From Isoetes taiwanensis (lineage: Eukaryota > Streptophyta > Lycopodiopsida > Isoetales > Isoetaceae), in assembly GCA_021234155.1 (NCBI GenBank), contig JAJEKV010000060.1, positions 6,534,323-6,598,322 of the forward strand: a DNA stretch of 64,000 bases, read 5' to 3'. Below are positions 1 to 12,109 of the stretch, piece after piece. The number at the start of each line of letters is the position of its first letter. The first letter of the stretch is position 1. The notes under the pieces are model-generated. The model ran no database searches and was not told the DNA's origin. It saw nothing but the letters and a program-made list of their open reading frames with translations. A program made the translations under genes and the position numbers.

Positions 1-479
1 TATGAGAGGAAATGAGAGAGCACGAGGCCTACATGAAGAAATGGGAGGCCTAACAAATATTATGAAGAAAAACAGAAAGTTGGGTTCATCGAGGGAGGGC
101 CACCAACGGGCAAGAAACCCTAAGGCCGCCACCACAAGCCCAAGGTTCCCAAGCCGCCCCCAGAAGAAAAGCGGATAGAAGGGAGGGGGAGAAGAGCGCT
201 ATGGAGATTAGACACCTCCAACGCAGTCACTTCGGGTCTCCTAATCCCCCCCCCTTCGCCGGGTTGGTGCGCGGAAGTTACGCGTGCCTATAGAATGTGA
301 CTTTGGAGTCACCCGGACGCCGGCACGTGTAAGAGGGCTGAGGCAAAAAGATAGTGCAACATTTTGAAGATTCAACAGCCTTAGACTATCCACGCCGAAT
401 GGTAACCCGACGCGACAAGCGAGTCTTGCTAACCGCATTAAGGGAGAACGCCTAGAAACTTTTGTTGTAAACAATTAAA
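1..479. other. Unassigned edge sequence
   Basis: I see no coding region here. The reading frames are short and have no recognisable domain. A purine-rich run (aagggagaa, 440-448) lies just before an AT-rich stretch and could be a polypurine tract next to an LTR-like region. I cannot prove this because the other end of any such element is outside the window. Confidence 0.3.
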
Positions 480-1380
480 AATTTTGTAATATAGAGCAAT
501 TTTGTGTACCTTTGATGACATAAACTTGAGTAATTAGAGCAAATTAATAAGTTTTTAGCTTTTATTTCAGTGAATAGGGATTTTTGCCGAGACATGATGT
601 CTCACAGCTACTTCGTCGAAAAACAAAAGTTAGGATTGAAGTTTAGGCGCAGCCGGAGACCTCGCCCATGCTTGACCAAAACAGCTCCAAATTGACCAAA
701 TAAGGGGTCGATTCTCCAGCTAATTTGATGAGCCCATCACCCTTACACCATTAGTTTACCCAAGTTGGACATCTTTGATTAAAATGGGACTGATGTCTCA
801 CGTCTCAGCCTCGTCATAAAACAAAAGTTAGGATTGAAGCGAGGCGCAAGTCGTGAGACCTCTTACCAATTCTTCACCAAGACTTGTCAAAGTCACCTTC
901 AACCCACTTGCATAGCATCTTTTAGGTAACCTAGCCTTGTTCACATCTCCTATAGTCCTCAAACTCCTATTTTGACCTCGATATAAGTTAGAATTACCCA
1001 ATCCTAGGAAAATTCCAAGTCATCCAAAAATTAGGGTTTCTATAAATAGACCCGAGTCACTTCTCACATAGCACCCTACAAATCTGCTCTCACGCCCTTC
1101 TAGCCGATTTCCTAACTCCCTCGAGGCTCTTGCAAACCGTTTGTTACCCCTCTTCTCGCAATTAATCAATGGCAACTTCTGATTTCCACAGATGGTACAA
1201 CGCCAAATATCGCTCTGGAGGCCGGCGTCGACCAAATCTTCCAGATCTTGGGAAGGAGGAGGTAGAAGGCAACCTTGCACGCAGCGACCTTGACTTATAG
1301 TAGAGTCCTGGCCCGAGTTTCAAGCCAGGGTAGAACCAACACGCTAGTGCAACTCCCTCCTTGTGTAGGATATTTTGTTC
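480..1380 (+). promoter_or_regulatory. LTR-like promoter region with TATA box
   Basis: The stretch has the look of a plant LTR or retroelement leader rather than a gene. A clear TATA box (tataaata, 1041-1048) follows a telo-box-like ttagggttt (1031-1039). Upstream lies an imperfect direct repeat of about 70 bp (about 591-660 and 785-870), both copies carrying the same acaaaagttaggattgaag core, as enhancer repeats in U3 regions often do. I found neither terminal TG/CA pairs nor a primer-binding site that would fix its limits. It could also be an internal promoter of the element that ends at 10030. Confidence 0.4.
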
Positions 1381-1411
1381 CTAGGCAGGTCCCCTGCAAC
1401 TGGCATTAGGC

Positions 1412-2188
1412 GTGTCGAACATCGCCAAATACCTTACAAAACAAAGCTGCAACGCGACACTTGGAGCCAATGGTCCTAACCGCCAACAGACCGGGTATTT
1501 CTTTCAACACCCGCCCGGGCAATCTTTCTCACCCACCGCAAGCGAGAACATCGTGGGGAAACTCTATTCCCCCATGGACGTGGGATCCATTAGTCATAGA
1601 AGAGAACAACGCCTCACACAAGATGAACAGGAGCAGGAAGGAAGGGAAGAAGACTCGGATGAACAGGAATCCCAGGAGGAGGAAGACGATGCTGAGCTCA
1701 CCCAAATAGAGGAGCACAGTCATGTGACAGTGGGAGTGGCAAGACTTCGAAGAAGCCGGCACTCGTAGTCGCTGGCTAACCCTCGGGTTAGGCATCACAA
1801 GCCTAGCCCCCATTATAATCAAGGTGAGGAGTTTTACCCCAAGCGATTATTCAAACCCCCGGAGCGTGAAAGGGAGTACCGACCTGAAGAGTTGCTGCAC
1901 CAACCTCAAGAACGGACTGGCTCCACTTATCGCCCGAGGAGAGTCCGACTTTCCCCTCCAAGTAAAGAGGAAGCCTACCTTACCGCGGGAGTGAGTTTAC
2001 CTCCAGGCATCAAGCGTCTGGCAGCATCATGGAGGCGCGCATACAATGGTAAACAAGCTACCGACGAGGAAGAGTTCCTTGCTCTCCCGAGGAGCGGATG
2101 GGATCCGCTATCACGACCTCAAACATCCCCAACAGGAAAGCTCATCCCGCCCGGCACCTCCTGGGATAGGGCCGAGGCCGAGTGAGCC
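1412..2188 (+). pseudogene. Degenerate retroelement ORF of unknown function
   Basis: One reading frame stays open through most of this stretch, interrupted by a TAG at about 1766-1768. The first half is strongly acidic with Glu/Asp/Gln runs. The second half is Arg- and Pro-rich with several Tyr-Arg-Pro and Pro-Pro motifs. That composition is common in nucleic-acid-binding or Gag-like proteins of plant retroelements, but no CCHC knuckle or catalytic motif is visible, so the assignment is only by position. It lies upstream of the gag-pol remains of a chromovirus and downstream of a TATA-bearing region. It may be an extra ORF of that element or part of a nested one. Confidence 0.35.
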
Positions 2189-3437
2189 TCGGGGAGGGCT
2201 TGACCCGAATGCCGAGACTACGGGGGGAGCTCACCACGGTAGAGGTTGATGATTTCGAAGGCATTAATCGAATTTTGGATACCGAAAAAAGAGGACCCTC
2301 GCAATCCGGTCATTACGGCTATTACTCCCGCCATTGCTGATGGATGGAAGAATAGCGGTTATCCGCCCAAAGTTCACCCCCGTGAGGCGAGGAAGGAGTA
2401 TCGCTGTTGATTGCACTCAGAGTCGCCGTAGATGCATGCATTTTACCCCTAACCCGAGTATGCAATCTCAGGAAAGAGCTGGGTAGCACTTTCGGCGCCT
2501 TCGACTTCGCCATACGGCAAAAAGTAAGACCAAGCCGCAAGACAACTTATACCTCCCACCGAGGAATAGAAGATTTAGCAAGAGCATTACGAGGGTGGAT
2601 CTCGGCCAATGTCCTTAGGAACTTGGGCCATTCAAGGGGAACAGCCCAAGTGAAAAAAGTTCTTGGAGGATAATCCATCTTTACGCATCGAATGTGAGAG
2701 TGATTAGCAAGAGTTGCAAGTTCTTGTATTAGTGTAATATAAAATATAAATATAACATTCTCTTGCACTATAAATGTTTTGTTGATACATTTTGTGTCCC
2801 CTCAACCATGCCAACAAACATAAATAATGCAAAGAAAGCAAGGAAAACTAACCATGTAGATATGAACCACTTGTGTATGCGACTAGCCAGAGGCGGGGGA
2901 GCCAGGCGACAAGCAACCTTGGGGAACTTACAGGGGAACGAGCGCCCGCCAGACCACGTAGGCAAGCGAACCCGCTGGAAGAGTTTGGACAAATGACCTT
3001 GAAGAAGAAATATCGCAAATGAGGACGTAGACTTAACGAGCAAAGGCCTTTACACGCAGACAAGGTGAGCGGTGTTCGTGGGTAACGCCAACCGGCCGCA
3101 AGCATCGCCCTGAGAACAAGTAGAGACAAGAAGAGATAAAGAGAGGAAGGTCCTCAGCCGGACCCGACCGACTAGTCCGATCGACCGGACCTGAGGAAGA
3201 AGAAGAGCAACCAAGTCCGAAAGGCATCGAAGGGGCGAGGAACCACCGAGGGACCCAAAGGGACACAAGAACCTCCGACTACCGTAAGAAAGTAGACTCG
3301 GGTGATTGGGAAATGTTTGGAAGGCCAGGAAGCTCGTGCAATTTCAGGCAGAACAGCGTCGTGCATGGAAGCAGAGGCTTGGTTAACGAGATGAGCGACA
3401 CGCAATGCCTATGGTATGAAGGATAAGGATAAAGGCA
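2189..3437. other. Degenerate retroelement interior, no gene called
   Basis: Frames are short and broken. An AT-rich island at about 2690-2770 separates two GC-richer blocks. The block at 2880-3420 encodes basic, Arg/Lys-rich peptides in several frames. It probably represents decayed sequence 5' of gag, but nothing specific can be supported. Confidence 0.3.
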
Positions 3438-3649
3438 GTGGTGGCAACAAATAACCCCGCCAAGGGAGCAAAGACGATTGGTGGAAGGGCTATGCCAAGG
3501 CTCATGGCTTGCCAGTGGATGCTTGCAGGTTCAAGAAGTTTGCTAAAGCCTCAAGCCGCCATTACGCTCCAAGAGAGCACAAGTCCAAAGATGATGCGCC
3601 AGCTTCTGGCTGTTGTTGCAAAAAGGCAAAAGTCAAGATGGTAAAATAC

Positions 3650-4205
3650 ACGTAGGAATTTATGAGGCTAAGGCTGTATGTGCCAAAGTTAGGTGAGAAG
3701 CAGCTGGAAAGCTACATTGAAGGTCCGAATGAGGAGATCCGAAGCTTGTAGGGGCATAAACCCAGAATCCAGATTTGCTGTGAGTCCAAGGCAATAAGCT
3801 TGCAAGGGACAGACCTTAATAGCGGCGCGAGGCAACAAGATATCAAGATAGCAAAGGCAAGGCAAAGAGGCTTTTAGCCCGAGGACGCTCAAAGACCAGC
3901 TAGAGCCCCATATAGTGGCAATCAAGGGAAGCAAACAGGAGAAGAAGTGTGTCCTTCAAAAGACAAACAGAAGGGTCAAACTACTCCAAAGCAAAGGCGA
4001 TCCTTCGAGCCATGCCCAAGGAAAGAGACAGAGTGCATAGAAAAGCAGCTTTTGCCAGTGTTTCCAGCCAGCCAGGGGGTTGAACCGCCCATATGTCATG
4101 AGTGCGCCAGTTAGTTGGGAGATTGGGACACTCGGTCGACGACGACGGGCGGCGAGGGGAGGCCGCCGACTACATTCGTGGTGAGTGTCATATCTTTGCA
4201 TAAAT
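3650..4205 (+). pseudogene. Chromovirus gag, C-terminal part (broken)
   Basis: Gag forms the particle and binds the element RNA. Translation around 3660-3850 gives a segment with the order YVPKLGEKQLESY, then EEIRSL, then HKPR, which matches the late capsid part of plant Ty3/gypsy Gag. A possible zinc-knuckle remnant begins with CHEC near 4098, but the rest of the CCHC pattern is disrupted and a stop follows. Several frame changes are needed to read through. The region directly upstream (3438-3650) contains a Lys-rich stretch that may belong to the same protein. It is followed at once by the protease remnant, as in a gag-pol polyprotein. Confidence 0.55.
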
Positions 4206-4249
4206 AGAATCAGAAAGCAAGCAGAGCCAAGATAAAGTAATTTCCACGG

Positions 4250-4634
4250 GAAAGGCCAAGGCCAAGTCATTTATAGTCCTAATAGATTCGAAGTAGCCAT
4301 AACTTTGATCTCCGAGATCGGTTCAAATGTTGAAGTTGAAACCATTAAAGTCAAAGCCAAAGGCCGTTGTCTTAGCAAGTGGAGCATTAAGGCGACGTGG
4401 CGCAGTAAAGAATCAACTTTGACATCGACTTGCGGGGGATTAAGATCCGATAGGGGCAGAAGTAATGGGCATTGGCAAGTACGATTTGATAATAGGTATG
4501 GAGTACCTTGGACCAGAGGGCCATTATTGATTGTGGAAAGCGGAAGGTGACCTTCCCAACACCCGAACACGGCAAGATCATTGAGATAACAGGTAAAGAA
4601 GTTGTCCCCATCATGCAGGTGTATGTCTTCTAAA
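4250..4634 (+). pseudogene. Retropepsin-like aspartic protease (broken)
   Basis: The retroelement protease cleaves the Gag-Pol polyprotein. At about 4270-4290 the frame reads IVLIDSK, close to the active-site signature LIDSG of gypsy proteases. The Gly is replaced and a stop follows. Further on, in other frames, are the substrate-flap-like stretch around 4475-4530 (YDLIIGMEYLG) and a conserved end (EITGKEVVPIM) at about 4580-4615. At least two frame changes separate these blocks. Spacing and order match the protease between Gag and RT in plant chromoviruses. It is not functional as written. Confidence 0.7.
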
Positions 4635-4849
4635 CTACATTTCAAGTGCATCAAGAGAGCAGGTAGCATACATCTTCAAGCTTGAGATTAGTGAGCTGAA
4701 TGGAAGGAAGCAAAAAGACAATCACATGTCGATAAGTTGCCGAGGCAAATAGCTAAGTTGATCACGAGTTCCACGATCTCTTTCCGGATGAGATCAAGCA
4801 GCCCTCCTTAGGGGAGTCGAAAGCGAAGATAGCACCAACCAAGGAACAA

Positions 4850-5510
4850 AACCGAAACAAGGCCCCATATAGAATGACAACGCAGGAGTTGTCGGAGCTA
4901 AAGAAGCAAGAGGTGAGCTTCGACCTAGGTTTCATTAGACCTAGTGTCTCGCCGCGTTGGAGCCCATTCTTTTTGTCAAGAAGAAGGATGGATCTTTTGA
5001 GGATGCATAGACTATAGACAGTTGAATAAGCACACCATTAAGAACAAGTATGCGCTTCCAAGATCGGGGCGACTTGATGGATCAGCTTCAAGGAGCAAAG
5101 ATCTTCTCCAAAATCGACTTAAGGTCGGGTTACCATCGATCACGGATAAAGGAGGAGGATATCCACAAGACCGCCGGACGCAGCGGTATGGGCATTATGA
5201 GTTCGTAAAGTGATGCCTTTCGGCTTATCAAATGCCCTTAACGCTCATGAGGCTCATGAATGATATCTTGAGGGAGTTCCCCGGACACCTTTGTGATTGT
5301 TTTCTTTGATGACATTTTGGTGTATAGCAGATCCCTTGAAGAGCAATGCAACACTCTTGAGAAGGGTGCTAGAGAAGTTGAGGAGGCACCGGTTATGCGT
5401 AAGTTATCGGAAGTGCCACCGCGAACAGAAGGTGGAATACCTTGGTCATGTGATCTCGGTAAGGCATCCTCGACGATCGACCCCGCCAAGATTGAAGCAG
5501 TTGATTCAAA
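4850..5510 (+). pseudogene. Ty3/gypsy reverse transcriptase (broken)
   Basis: RT copies the element RNA into DNA. The catalytic block is readable at about 5290-5335 as IVFFDDILVYS, the family's F/Y-x-DD box with both Asp present. Upstream are remnants of the [10 protein letters not shown] region (about 5105-5140), the YGHYEF motif (5185-5210) and the MPFGLSNA motif (about 5212-5240), each in a different frame. Downstream is YLGHVI (about 5438-5455). The breaks between blocks are mostly one or two bases, and several fall where the family has CAG or CTG. It is followed by RNase H remains in the usual order. Confidence 0.85.
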
Positions 5511-5599
5511 GGGTCGGCCAAGAATGTGCACGCAGGTCAAGTTTTCTCGCTGAAGCGGAAACTACGCCAGAAGTTCGCGAAGAACTTTTGCTAAGATAG

Positions 5600-6125
5600 C
5601 AGTCCTCGCTAACGACCGACGAGGGCGTAGAAGGTGAAAGATTGCAGAGCATTGGCACAAGAAAGCCCAAAAGGGATTTGAATTGTTGAAGGAAGCTTTA
5701 ACAGCCCAGCCTTTAACTCCCCGCCGACCGGAGAAAGATAAGCTTGTAGCAACGGATGCGAAAAGATAGCTACAAAAGGTTTATGCAAGAAGAGCGTGGT
5801 AGCGATGATTCCGTGAAGATGAACGACGCTTCGACGCTCGCCACCCAACGCGACGTATCGGAATTGCTTGCGCCTTGTCGTATGCTAAGAATATGGAGGC
5901 ACTACCTTGGGAAGGAAGTTCCAATTGATACCACCATCGAGCCTCCAATATATGTGAACCACACCTCTGGCCTGGAGGCAACGGAGATGGATGGAGTTCC
6001 TCGAGAATGACTTTGATATAGTCTACAAGCCGTGGAAACTCAATGTGGTAGCAGATGCGCCAAGGCATCCCCCCATTAACCAGAGTGCATTGTAACGCTC
6101 GACATTCCCAAATGACTTTGGTAAG
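5600..6125 (+). pseudogene. RNase H domain and linker (broken)
   Basis: RNase H degrades the RNA strand during reverse transcription. At about 5665-5700 the frame reads GFELLKEALTAQP, typical of the start of the gypsy RNase H region. A catalytic-type Asp follows in LVATDA near 5745-5760. The end of the domain is visible at about 6005-6065, where separate frames give fragments of the conserved IVYKPGKLNVVADALSR-like ending. Stops and frame changes interrupt the centre. The position between RT and integrase is as expected. Confidence 0.75.
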
Positions 6126-6229
6126 AGGATTGAAGAGTCCTTGCCAACGGATGTGGATTTCAGTAGTATGATGGGCAAGCTTCTAAGGAGGCTAGAATGA
6201 TAAAGAGCGGAGGCCTTCAAGCATTATAA

Positions 6230-7260
6230 GAAGGAAGGCAACCTGTTATACCATAAGAACAAGTTGTGCTGACCGAATCCACGTGTAAGGAAGTTGATCC
6301 TCCATGACACGCTAATAAACAGCCCAATAGGGGCTGGCCATGCGATCTTATGAAAACATATTTCAAAAGCGCAATTGGCCAGGAATGAAGAAGAAGAAAA
6401 CAGTCGCTACATCAAGGAATGTCATTATGCCGCCAGACGGGGCAGAGCAGCTTCAATTCCGTGGGCATTAGAGCCATTAGCAGTGCCAAACGCTAAGTGG
6501 GAGGTAATCAAAGATGGATTTCATCCGCTGTGATCCAAGAACGGCGAGAGGCAAGGATGCCTTGATGGTAGTGGTCGACAAGTTGTCAAAGATGGCACAT
6601 TTTGTGCCTTGCGGAGACCACGTGATACAGCTATGGATACAAAGAAAGCTCTTCACCAAAGAGATCTTCGTGCTTCATGGCATGCCAAGGGAGATTATCT
6701 CCGACAGAGATCCGGTTCATGAGTGCCTTTTGGCAAGACCCTTTGCGACAATTCAGACCAAGCTATCCATGAGCACGGCGATCATCCCTCGCGGGATGGC
6801 CGACGAGATGACCAACAGATCTTAGAAGACATGCTACTAAACTATGTGCGGAATAAGCAAAGTATGTGGGAAGAATTTATTCACTTGGTGGAGTTTGCAT
6901 ACAATAGCACCAAGCAGGAATCGTCCCAAATGTCGCCATTTATGATCAATTATGGCTATCGGTGCTTAACTCCGCACACTTGGCACAACCCCCGTGTCAA
7001 AAGTAGAAGTTTCAACAGATGTTGGCCGACATATGCCATTTCGTGGAAGAGGTTCGAGGGTATCCGCTAGCAAAGAAGAAGACAAAAGAGCATCGTACGA
7101 TAAGCATCGAATCCAAAGAGAGTTCAAAGTTGGAGATGATGTTTGGCTCAAGATCAAGGTAAAGCAGCCGGCTCAGATTGGGAATTGCAAGAAGCTTGCT
7201 CCAAGGTGGGCCGGACCCTTCTAATAATCAAGAGAGTAGGTAATCAATCCTACAAGTTGG
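6230..7260 (+). pseudogene. Integrase (broken)
   Basis: Integrase inserts the new DNA copy. Parts of the N-terminal HHCC zinc region are visible (GAGH near 6335, KECH near 6415), but the second Cys pair is damaged. The catalytic core is clear from 6514: MDFI, then TARGKD, then VVVDKLSKMAHF, then LHGMPREIISDRDP with the second catalytic Asp near 6700. The region that should carry the HPQTDGQTE motif (about 6785-6815) is garbled exactly at its CAG-containing codons. The core continues in the next frame with NRILEDMLLNYV-like and FAYNSTKQESS stretches (about 6815-6930). The C-terminal part ends with KLAPRWAGPF near 7190-7222. Confidence 0.85.
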
Positions 7261-7389
7261 ATTTGCCAAAGACACCTAAAGATTCATAAGGTCTTCCACG
7301 TGAGTTTGTTGAAGAAGCATACTCCAAATCCGCACGAAGTCTTGGACACTCCAACGTTGTTGGAAATGATCGGAGGAACAAATTGAAAT

Positions 7390-7545
7390 AGTCCAGAATT
7401 GATTCTTGATAAAGCTTTCAAGAAAACGAGGAGATCAGAATTCCTCCAAAGATTTGGTCAAGTGGAAACACTTACCGCTGGAAGACGCATGCGTGGGTAC
7501 TTAAGAAAAGATTTAGTAAAGCCGGCACCCACAATTTATGGAGCA
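7390..7545 (+). pseudogene. Chromodomain at integrase C-terminus (broken)
   Basis: Chromodomains fused to integrase bind methylated histone tails and steer insertion into heterochromatin. In one frame 7399-7430 gives ILDKAFKKTRR. In a second frame, from about 7457, comes LVKWKHLPLEDA, the aromatic-containing core of plant chromovirus chromodomains. One indel separates the halves. It lies about 130 bases after the integrase end, as in chromoviruses. This is the basis for calling the element a chromovirus rather than another gypsy lineage. Confidence 0.8.
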
Positions 7546-7619
7546 ATGGGACGACAAGGTCATCTCCGAAGAAATCGGCCTCGTGCATGTCGACGGCGTA
7601 GGTTAATTCTTGTATAGAT

Positions 7620-8454
7620 TAATCCACGATGCAACCTATGCTTGGTATGGGTCGCAAGCTGGGTTATCGGAGATGAGACCACTACGGTGATCTCTAGGCG
7701 TGGTGTAATGTCAATGTAGGCATGACCGCTTCCGCTGGGGCGAGTGGAAGGTAGATTAGAAAGTCTACTGCCCCGTCCGGAAGGAGACGGCCTCGAGAGA
7801 AAAGAGGTCATTAAGGAATGCATTGATAGGGAAAGCACCTTTAGCCCCATATATGCTTTGATAGGAGGAATCCATCCTTCACGCCCCCACGCGAGAAGGA
7901 TATCCTCCACGGGCAACTAGAGGAGGGTAGGCATGAGTGGCATATAGGCATATAGGCGCTGTCTCCACGGCCATTATGGAAGATTCATCCTCTTCCTACG
8001 CCGGGAGATTAGCCATGCACTCATGTAGATAGGTGGGGTGGTCACCATATAACCAAAAATTTTAATTAATAATTAACGGCATTAACGTGAGTGTCGACCG
8101 GCAGGCCAAGAGAGCCTCCCGAGGGCAAGGAGGTCGAAGATGAAGACTTGCAACACAAGTTTTGTTGGAATGTGTTGCAAGGAAATGAAGAGTACCTGGA
8201 CGGTAATTATAGATATGAAATGTTGAAATTTTGTCTAACTTAACATAGTGAATAACTTGTTAATGGTGTTATGAATTGATAAGTATTCCATAATATAATA
8301 ACGTAATAATGTTCTAAAAGTAATTACCTTAGAGTAATCGCGGATAAATGTATAAAGATTATATTGTAGGTATCACGCTTGATTGCAGGGGGTGCGGGGT
8401 TAGGAAGATCCCAAGGTGGGGAGACCCACGATGCTTTGGGACGAAGATCATTTC
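7620..8454 (+). other. Element 3' untranslated region
   Basis: No ORF is credible here. The stretch runs from the end of pol to the polypurine tract and becomes AT-rich from about 8040. A near-copy of the polypurine tract (aaggtggggaga, 8413-8424) precedes the one used at 8455. Confidence 0.5.
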
Positions 8455-8467
8455 AAGGTGGGGAGAA
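8455..8467 (+). promoter_or_regulatory. Polypurine tract
   Basis: The sequence aaggtggggagaa abuts the 5'-TG of the LTR. It is the plus-strand primer site of LTR retroelements. A second copy of its core lies 42 bases upstream (8413-8424). Confidence 0.85.
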
Positions 8468-10030
8468 TGTGACGCTCCAAAGATAAAGATACGCCCCGGG
8501 GACGCACATTGCACGCCACGCCACGCCAAGACACGCCACCCATTGACGCGGTAACGCCAACGGATAGCCGGGTAAGTAGCCCTAGGGGCAACTTACTGGG
8601 AGTGTCATATATTATTAATGTGCACATGTGCACATTAATGAGCACACACACCTTCCATGTTGGCATATTTTTGCCACCCAGCCACTAAAGGCAGTGGGGC
8701 CTTTCCAATTATCCCACATGCCAAATTGGGTAATTGGAAACCCTAGCCTAAACCCCCATGTCTATTTAGGGTAGGAAACCCTAGCTTGCTAGTTTTAGGT
8801 CCTTAGGGTTTTAGAGCTTTCGGCTTTGGCTGCCCTGGTGAGCCAAAACCGCCTCCCCGACCCGCCTGCCCAAGCCAATTTGCCATCGCCACCCCCGATC
8901 AACCGCAACAGGATGGTTGAACTCAGTGTCGAGGAGCCACCAAGGATCAGATTTGGTCAATTTAATAGCTTAAACCGCCTTCAATCATAGAATCAGTAGG
9001 TTTAGACTATTAAATTGCCCATAGCGCCTATCTAGATCTTAGATCTATGACACTAACTAAAGAACCTAACTCTATGATTAGATCTAGTTCTTTAGTTCTT
9101 TGTGATGTATTGGGTTGATGTATCTCGGGTGAACTCCTTTGTATTGGGAAGGGGGGGTAGAGGCCCTAAAGCTTGTAGTTGATGCTCCCAGAGTAGCCTC
9201 TCTAGCACACCTGTAGTTTCGGCTTTGTGTACAAGAGCCACACCCGGGTTGTGGGTGGAGGGGCGGGCCCGGCTAAGAAGGAGGTTCATGTTTGACTCAA
9301 GAGCGATCCCCCCGGTGTAAAGCCTCTAGGGGATCATTGTGACTAGGTCTAATGGCTTACCACCGAAAGGGGTAAGGCATGGGCTGAACACCGTGAAGTG
9401 GTGTACACTTTCCATGGGTTCCGGTGAGTCTGGCAAAGGGCCCTCTAGTCACCTTTTGAGGTGGCATGTAGACTCCGGAGGGAGTGATCCCTACCCGCCC
9501 CATCGGAATCGGGAGGATGAGACCCGTGAATAGCCCCTTTGGCTATGCATCCGGCGGGCTAAGTCGGGGTCCCAACACTTTTCAGCCTGCACTGCAAAGT
9601 GTGCACAGAGGGGCGATGGAGTGGACAACCCTATGCCATGTTCTTATGCCGCCCAATTCCATTGCCATGAATTCAATGCAAGAACGAATCGGAGACCCAA
9701 GCCGGCCGGTTATCCTTTGAGTCCCGAGCCTTGGGTAGGATCCCCATGTGATGTGCTGATCTTTGTCTATGCAGATATGAGGAGGACCATCCTTCGAGAT
9801 GGTCCGCCAGGATGTTGATGTATGTGCTACGACATGTATGTTTACGCCCGGCACGCAGCTAGGTAGGCCCTGAGGGAGACGGGGTAGAATGACACCTTTA
9901 CTCTTCCCACTGAGACTCGTTACGGGTGCAGTGATATGTGGAGGGCCCTGTATCAGCATGGAGCTGGTGTGGGGGAAGAACTCCTGTTTGTATACGGTGA
10001 GTGCACCGTATACGAGTAGGGGACGTCACA
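8468..10030 (+). repeat. 3' LTR of chromovirus (1,563 bp)
   Basis: The LTR starts TGTGAC and ends GTCACA, a perfect 6 bp terminal inverted repeat, right after a polypurine tract. It shares blocks with the LTR at 59126-60758, for example tggagtggacaaccct (here about 9617-9632) and tgtgtacaagag (here about 9226-9237), so the two elements are relatives. The right flank (agaatcattag) is the left arm of the large inverted repeat. The target-site duplication cannot be checked because the 5' end is not in the window. Confidence 0.9.
9990..10013. promoter_or_regulatory. Perfect hairpin near LTR end
   Basis: gtatacggtg and caccgtatac pair in a perfect 10 bp stem with a 4-base loop, 17 bases from the LTR terminus. 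The related LTR at 60758 has only an imperfect version near its end. It could act in transcript 3'-end formation or as part of the integrase-bound end; that is a guess. Confidence 0.6.
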
Positions 10031-12109
10031 AGAATCATTAGCAGCCATGTCTAGGGCGCAAATTGGCCATGTCCAAATGAAGAAGAATCATTCAGCTTTT
10101 GCATGCATTATAAGTCTTTACCGTAGGTCTGTGCTGGATGATAATTTTATTAGTTGGATTGTTATGTCCGAAAATATTTAGAAATATGGGTGCTTAACAG
10201 AAACTATGTATTCTAAATCTTAAAGATGGAGATGCCAGTTTTCTCTTAAGGTGCATTGTTCTCCTTCTTCTTATGGATTAAAGAAATCTTCTTATGTTTG
10301 CCCTCCTGAGATACTCCATTGCAATGGATGCTGCATCAGATTTTAGGAAAGAACTTGAACATAGCACTGCTCACCGGCGACATCTTGCTAATTGAAGATT
10401 TATTAATATCATTCTAGTGGCTGTAGAATTAGGGAGCATGAAACACATTTTTCCTTTTTCTCTTGGTCACCACAATATTTCTGGAGCAAAGTTGTATCAG
10501 TTCCAAAGCTTGGGTATGAATATCTGTGTCAAATTGCCTATGCTCCTCCAATAAAAAATTTGGTATGTATGCCTGTTATAGAATGAGCTAAATAGAAAGT
10601 GTTGGGGAACAAATGAAACCCCTAGATGTAAATGCAAGCAATCTCTCTTTAAAGCAAAAAAATTCAAATGGAATTAGAAGAGAAAGCTCAAGGCCAACTC
10701 AATGTAGATCAAAGTTCCCCAGCCTTACTCCCTGGAATTGCATTGTCTTTGACATCATAATTCCTTCTATCTATTTTTAATTTTTCAATTTAGGAATGAA
10801 TGCAGTGTGTGTGCATTGCATTATCTTTTGTCGTTTAATTTCTTCGACCATTTTGAGTGGACCAGCTTTTTGCTATTTGAGGTATCTATTCTAGGCAAAA
10901 ATTCATAGGAAATTAGATAAATTGCCATGTGATAAGGTCAACTAATTCAGGCGTTCTTCCTACCCTTCTTCCTACTATTTTTCCTACTGTTCTTCCTACC
11001 ATTCTTCCTACCTGAGTGTACCAATATTCACCTCCTAAGAAAATCACTCCGGTGTCAATCATGGCGACTCCTAAGCAAGTTTGAACAAAAGAAAGCGTTT
11101 GTAAAACCATAAAGGACATTTTCCGGGGCTGCAACATGTAGATCCTCTTTTATAATAGACACATATTCATGCTGAATATTTTAAATTTTATAGGAAACTT
11201 GATTGGCCTTTGTCAAATATGCACATTCGTTATCAAATGCAAAATTCTTTTAGCTAAGAGGTGAAAGGAGAAGTTGATAATTATGGAGATAGAACTTGCC
11301 ACTTTTCAGACTCACGTTCTAGCCATTCGAGGGCAAGACAAAGATGCTAACCTCCTATTTCCAATCTCCTAAATCTTTTATGAGAAAGTTTTAGTCATAC
11401 AAATCCATGTATTGATATGCAACAGTTTATTCTGGCTTGCAACGGAAATCAAACAACCCCCGCAAATCATCTTCTCACCATAAAACTTGGGTGTCAATAT
11501 TAGTACTCTTAAGCTAAGAAGCTTCTTAGATATGCCAATATAAATCTTATCAAATCATTGCGAAATGTGGTCTTAAAAATTAACAAGACGCCCTGCTAAG
11601 GACCAGTGCCATAGTGTTACCAAGACAAGTAATATGGATAGTTCTTTTGTTGCAGGAGAGTGACTTGTCTTCTCCATTAGCTTGCATGCTCTAGGTTAGT
11701 GCAGAGCATTCCATCTGACATTGCTTACTAAGCAAATGTATCGTAAAAGTGTGATACAACTTTGTCTATGAAGCTTCATGCGTCATTTTTTTTCAATATA
11801 GATAATGTATTTGCCATTTGATCCAGTTTCAATAATGAAGCAAAACGTAAACACATTTGATGAGATGTCTGCTTAGATTCACGTGGAATGTTACTTAAGT
11901 TGCAGAGAGATAGTATATGCGTTACCTAAGTTACCAATCGGCCAGTTGAGAGTAGCTAATTAGAGCTAGAACAAGATATTGTCCCGGCATCAGGTCATTT
12001 CAATTGTCTCGTATTGCCTCCAATTGTGTAACCAACTAGTTCTCAAGTGGACGTTAAAATACTATTTCATTTTCTATTCTAGTCTCTTAAGTGAAATACC
12101 TGCAACTCC

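Larger units (their letters stand above)
3438..10030 (+). mobile_element. Ty3/gypsy chromovirus, 3' part with LTR
   Basis: The domain order gag, protease, RT, RNase H, integrase, chromodomain, polypurine tract, 3' LTR is that of a plant chromovirus (Metaviridae). The 5' boundary is not known: no matching 5' LTR or primer-binding site occurs between 1 and 8467, so the element either starts before the window or lost its 5' end. All coding parts carry stops and frameshifts. Many breaks sit where the family normally has CAG or CTG triplets, so sequencing artefact may inflate the apparent decay. The LTR joins the left arm of the large inverted repeat at 10030/10031, so the element inserted into that arm or marks its edge. 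Its LTR shares blocks with the LTR at 59126-60758. Confidence 0.85.

Noticed and set aside
241-474. Minus-strand ORF at the left edge
   Set aside because: Short, basic, no domain, and antisense to probable retroelement sequence.
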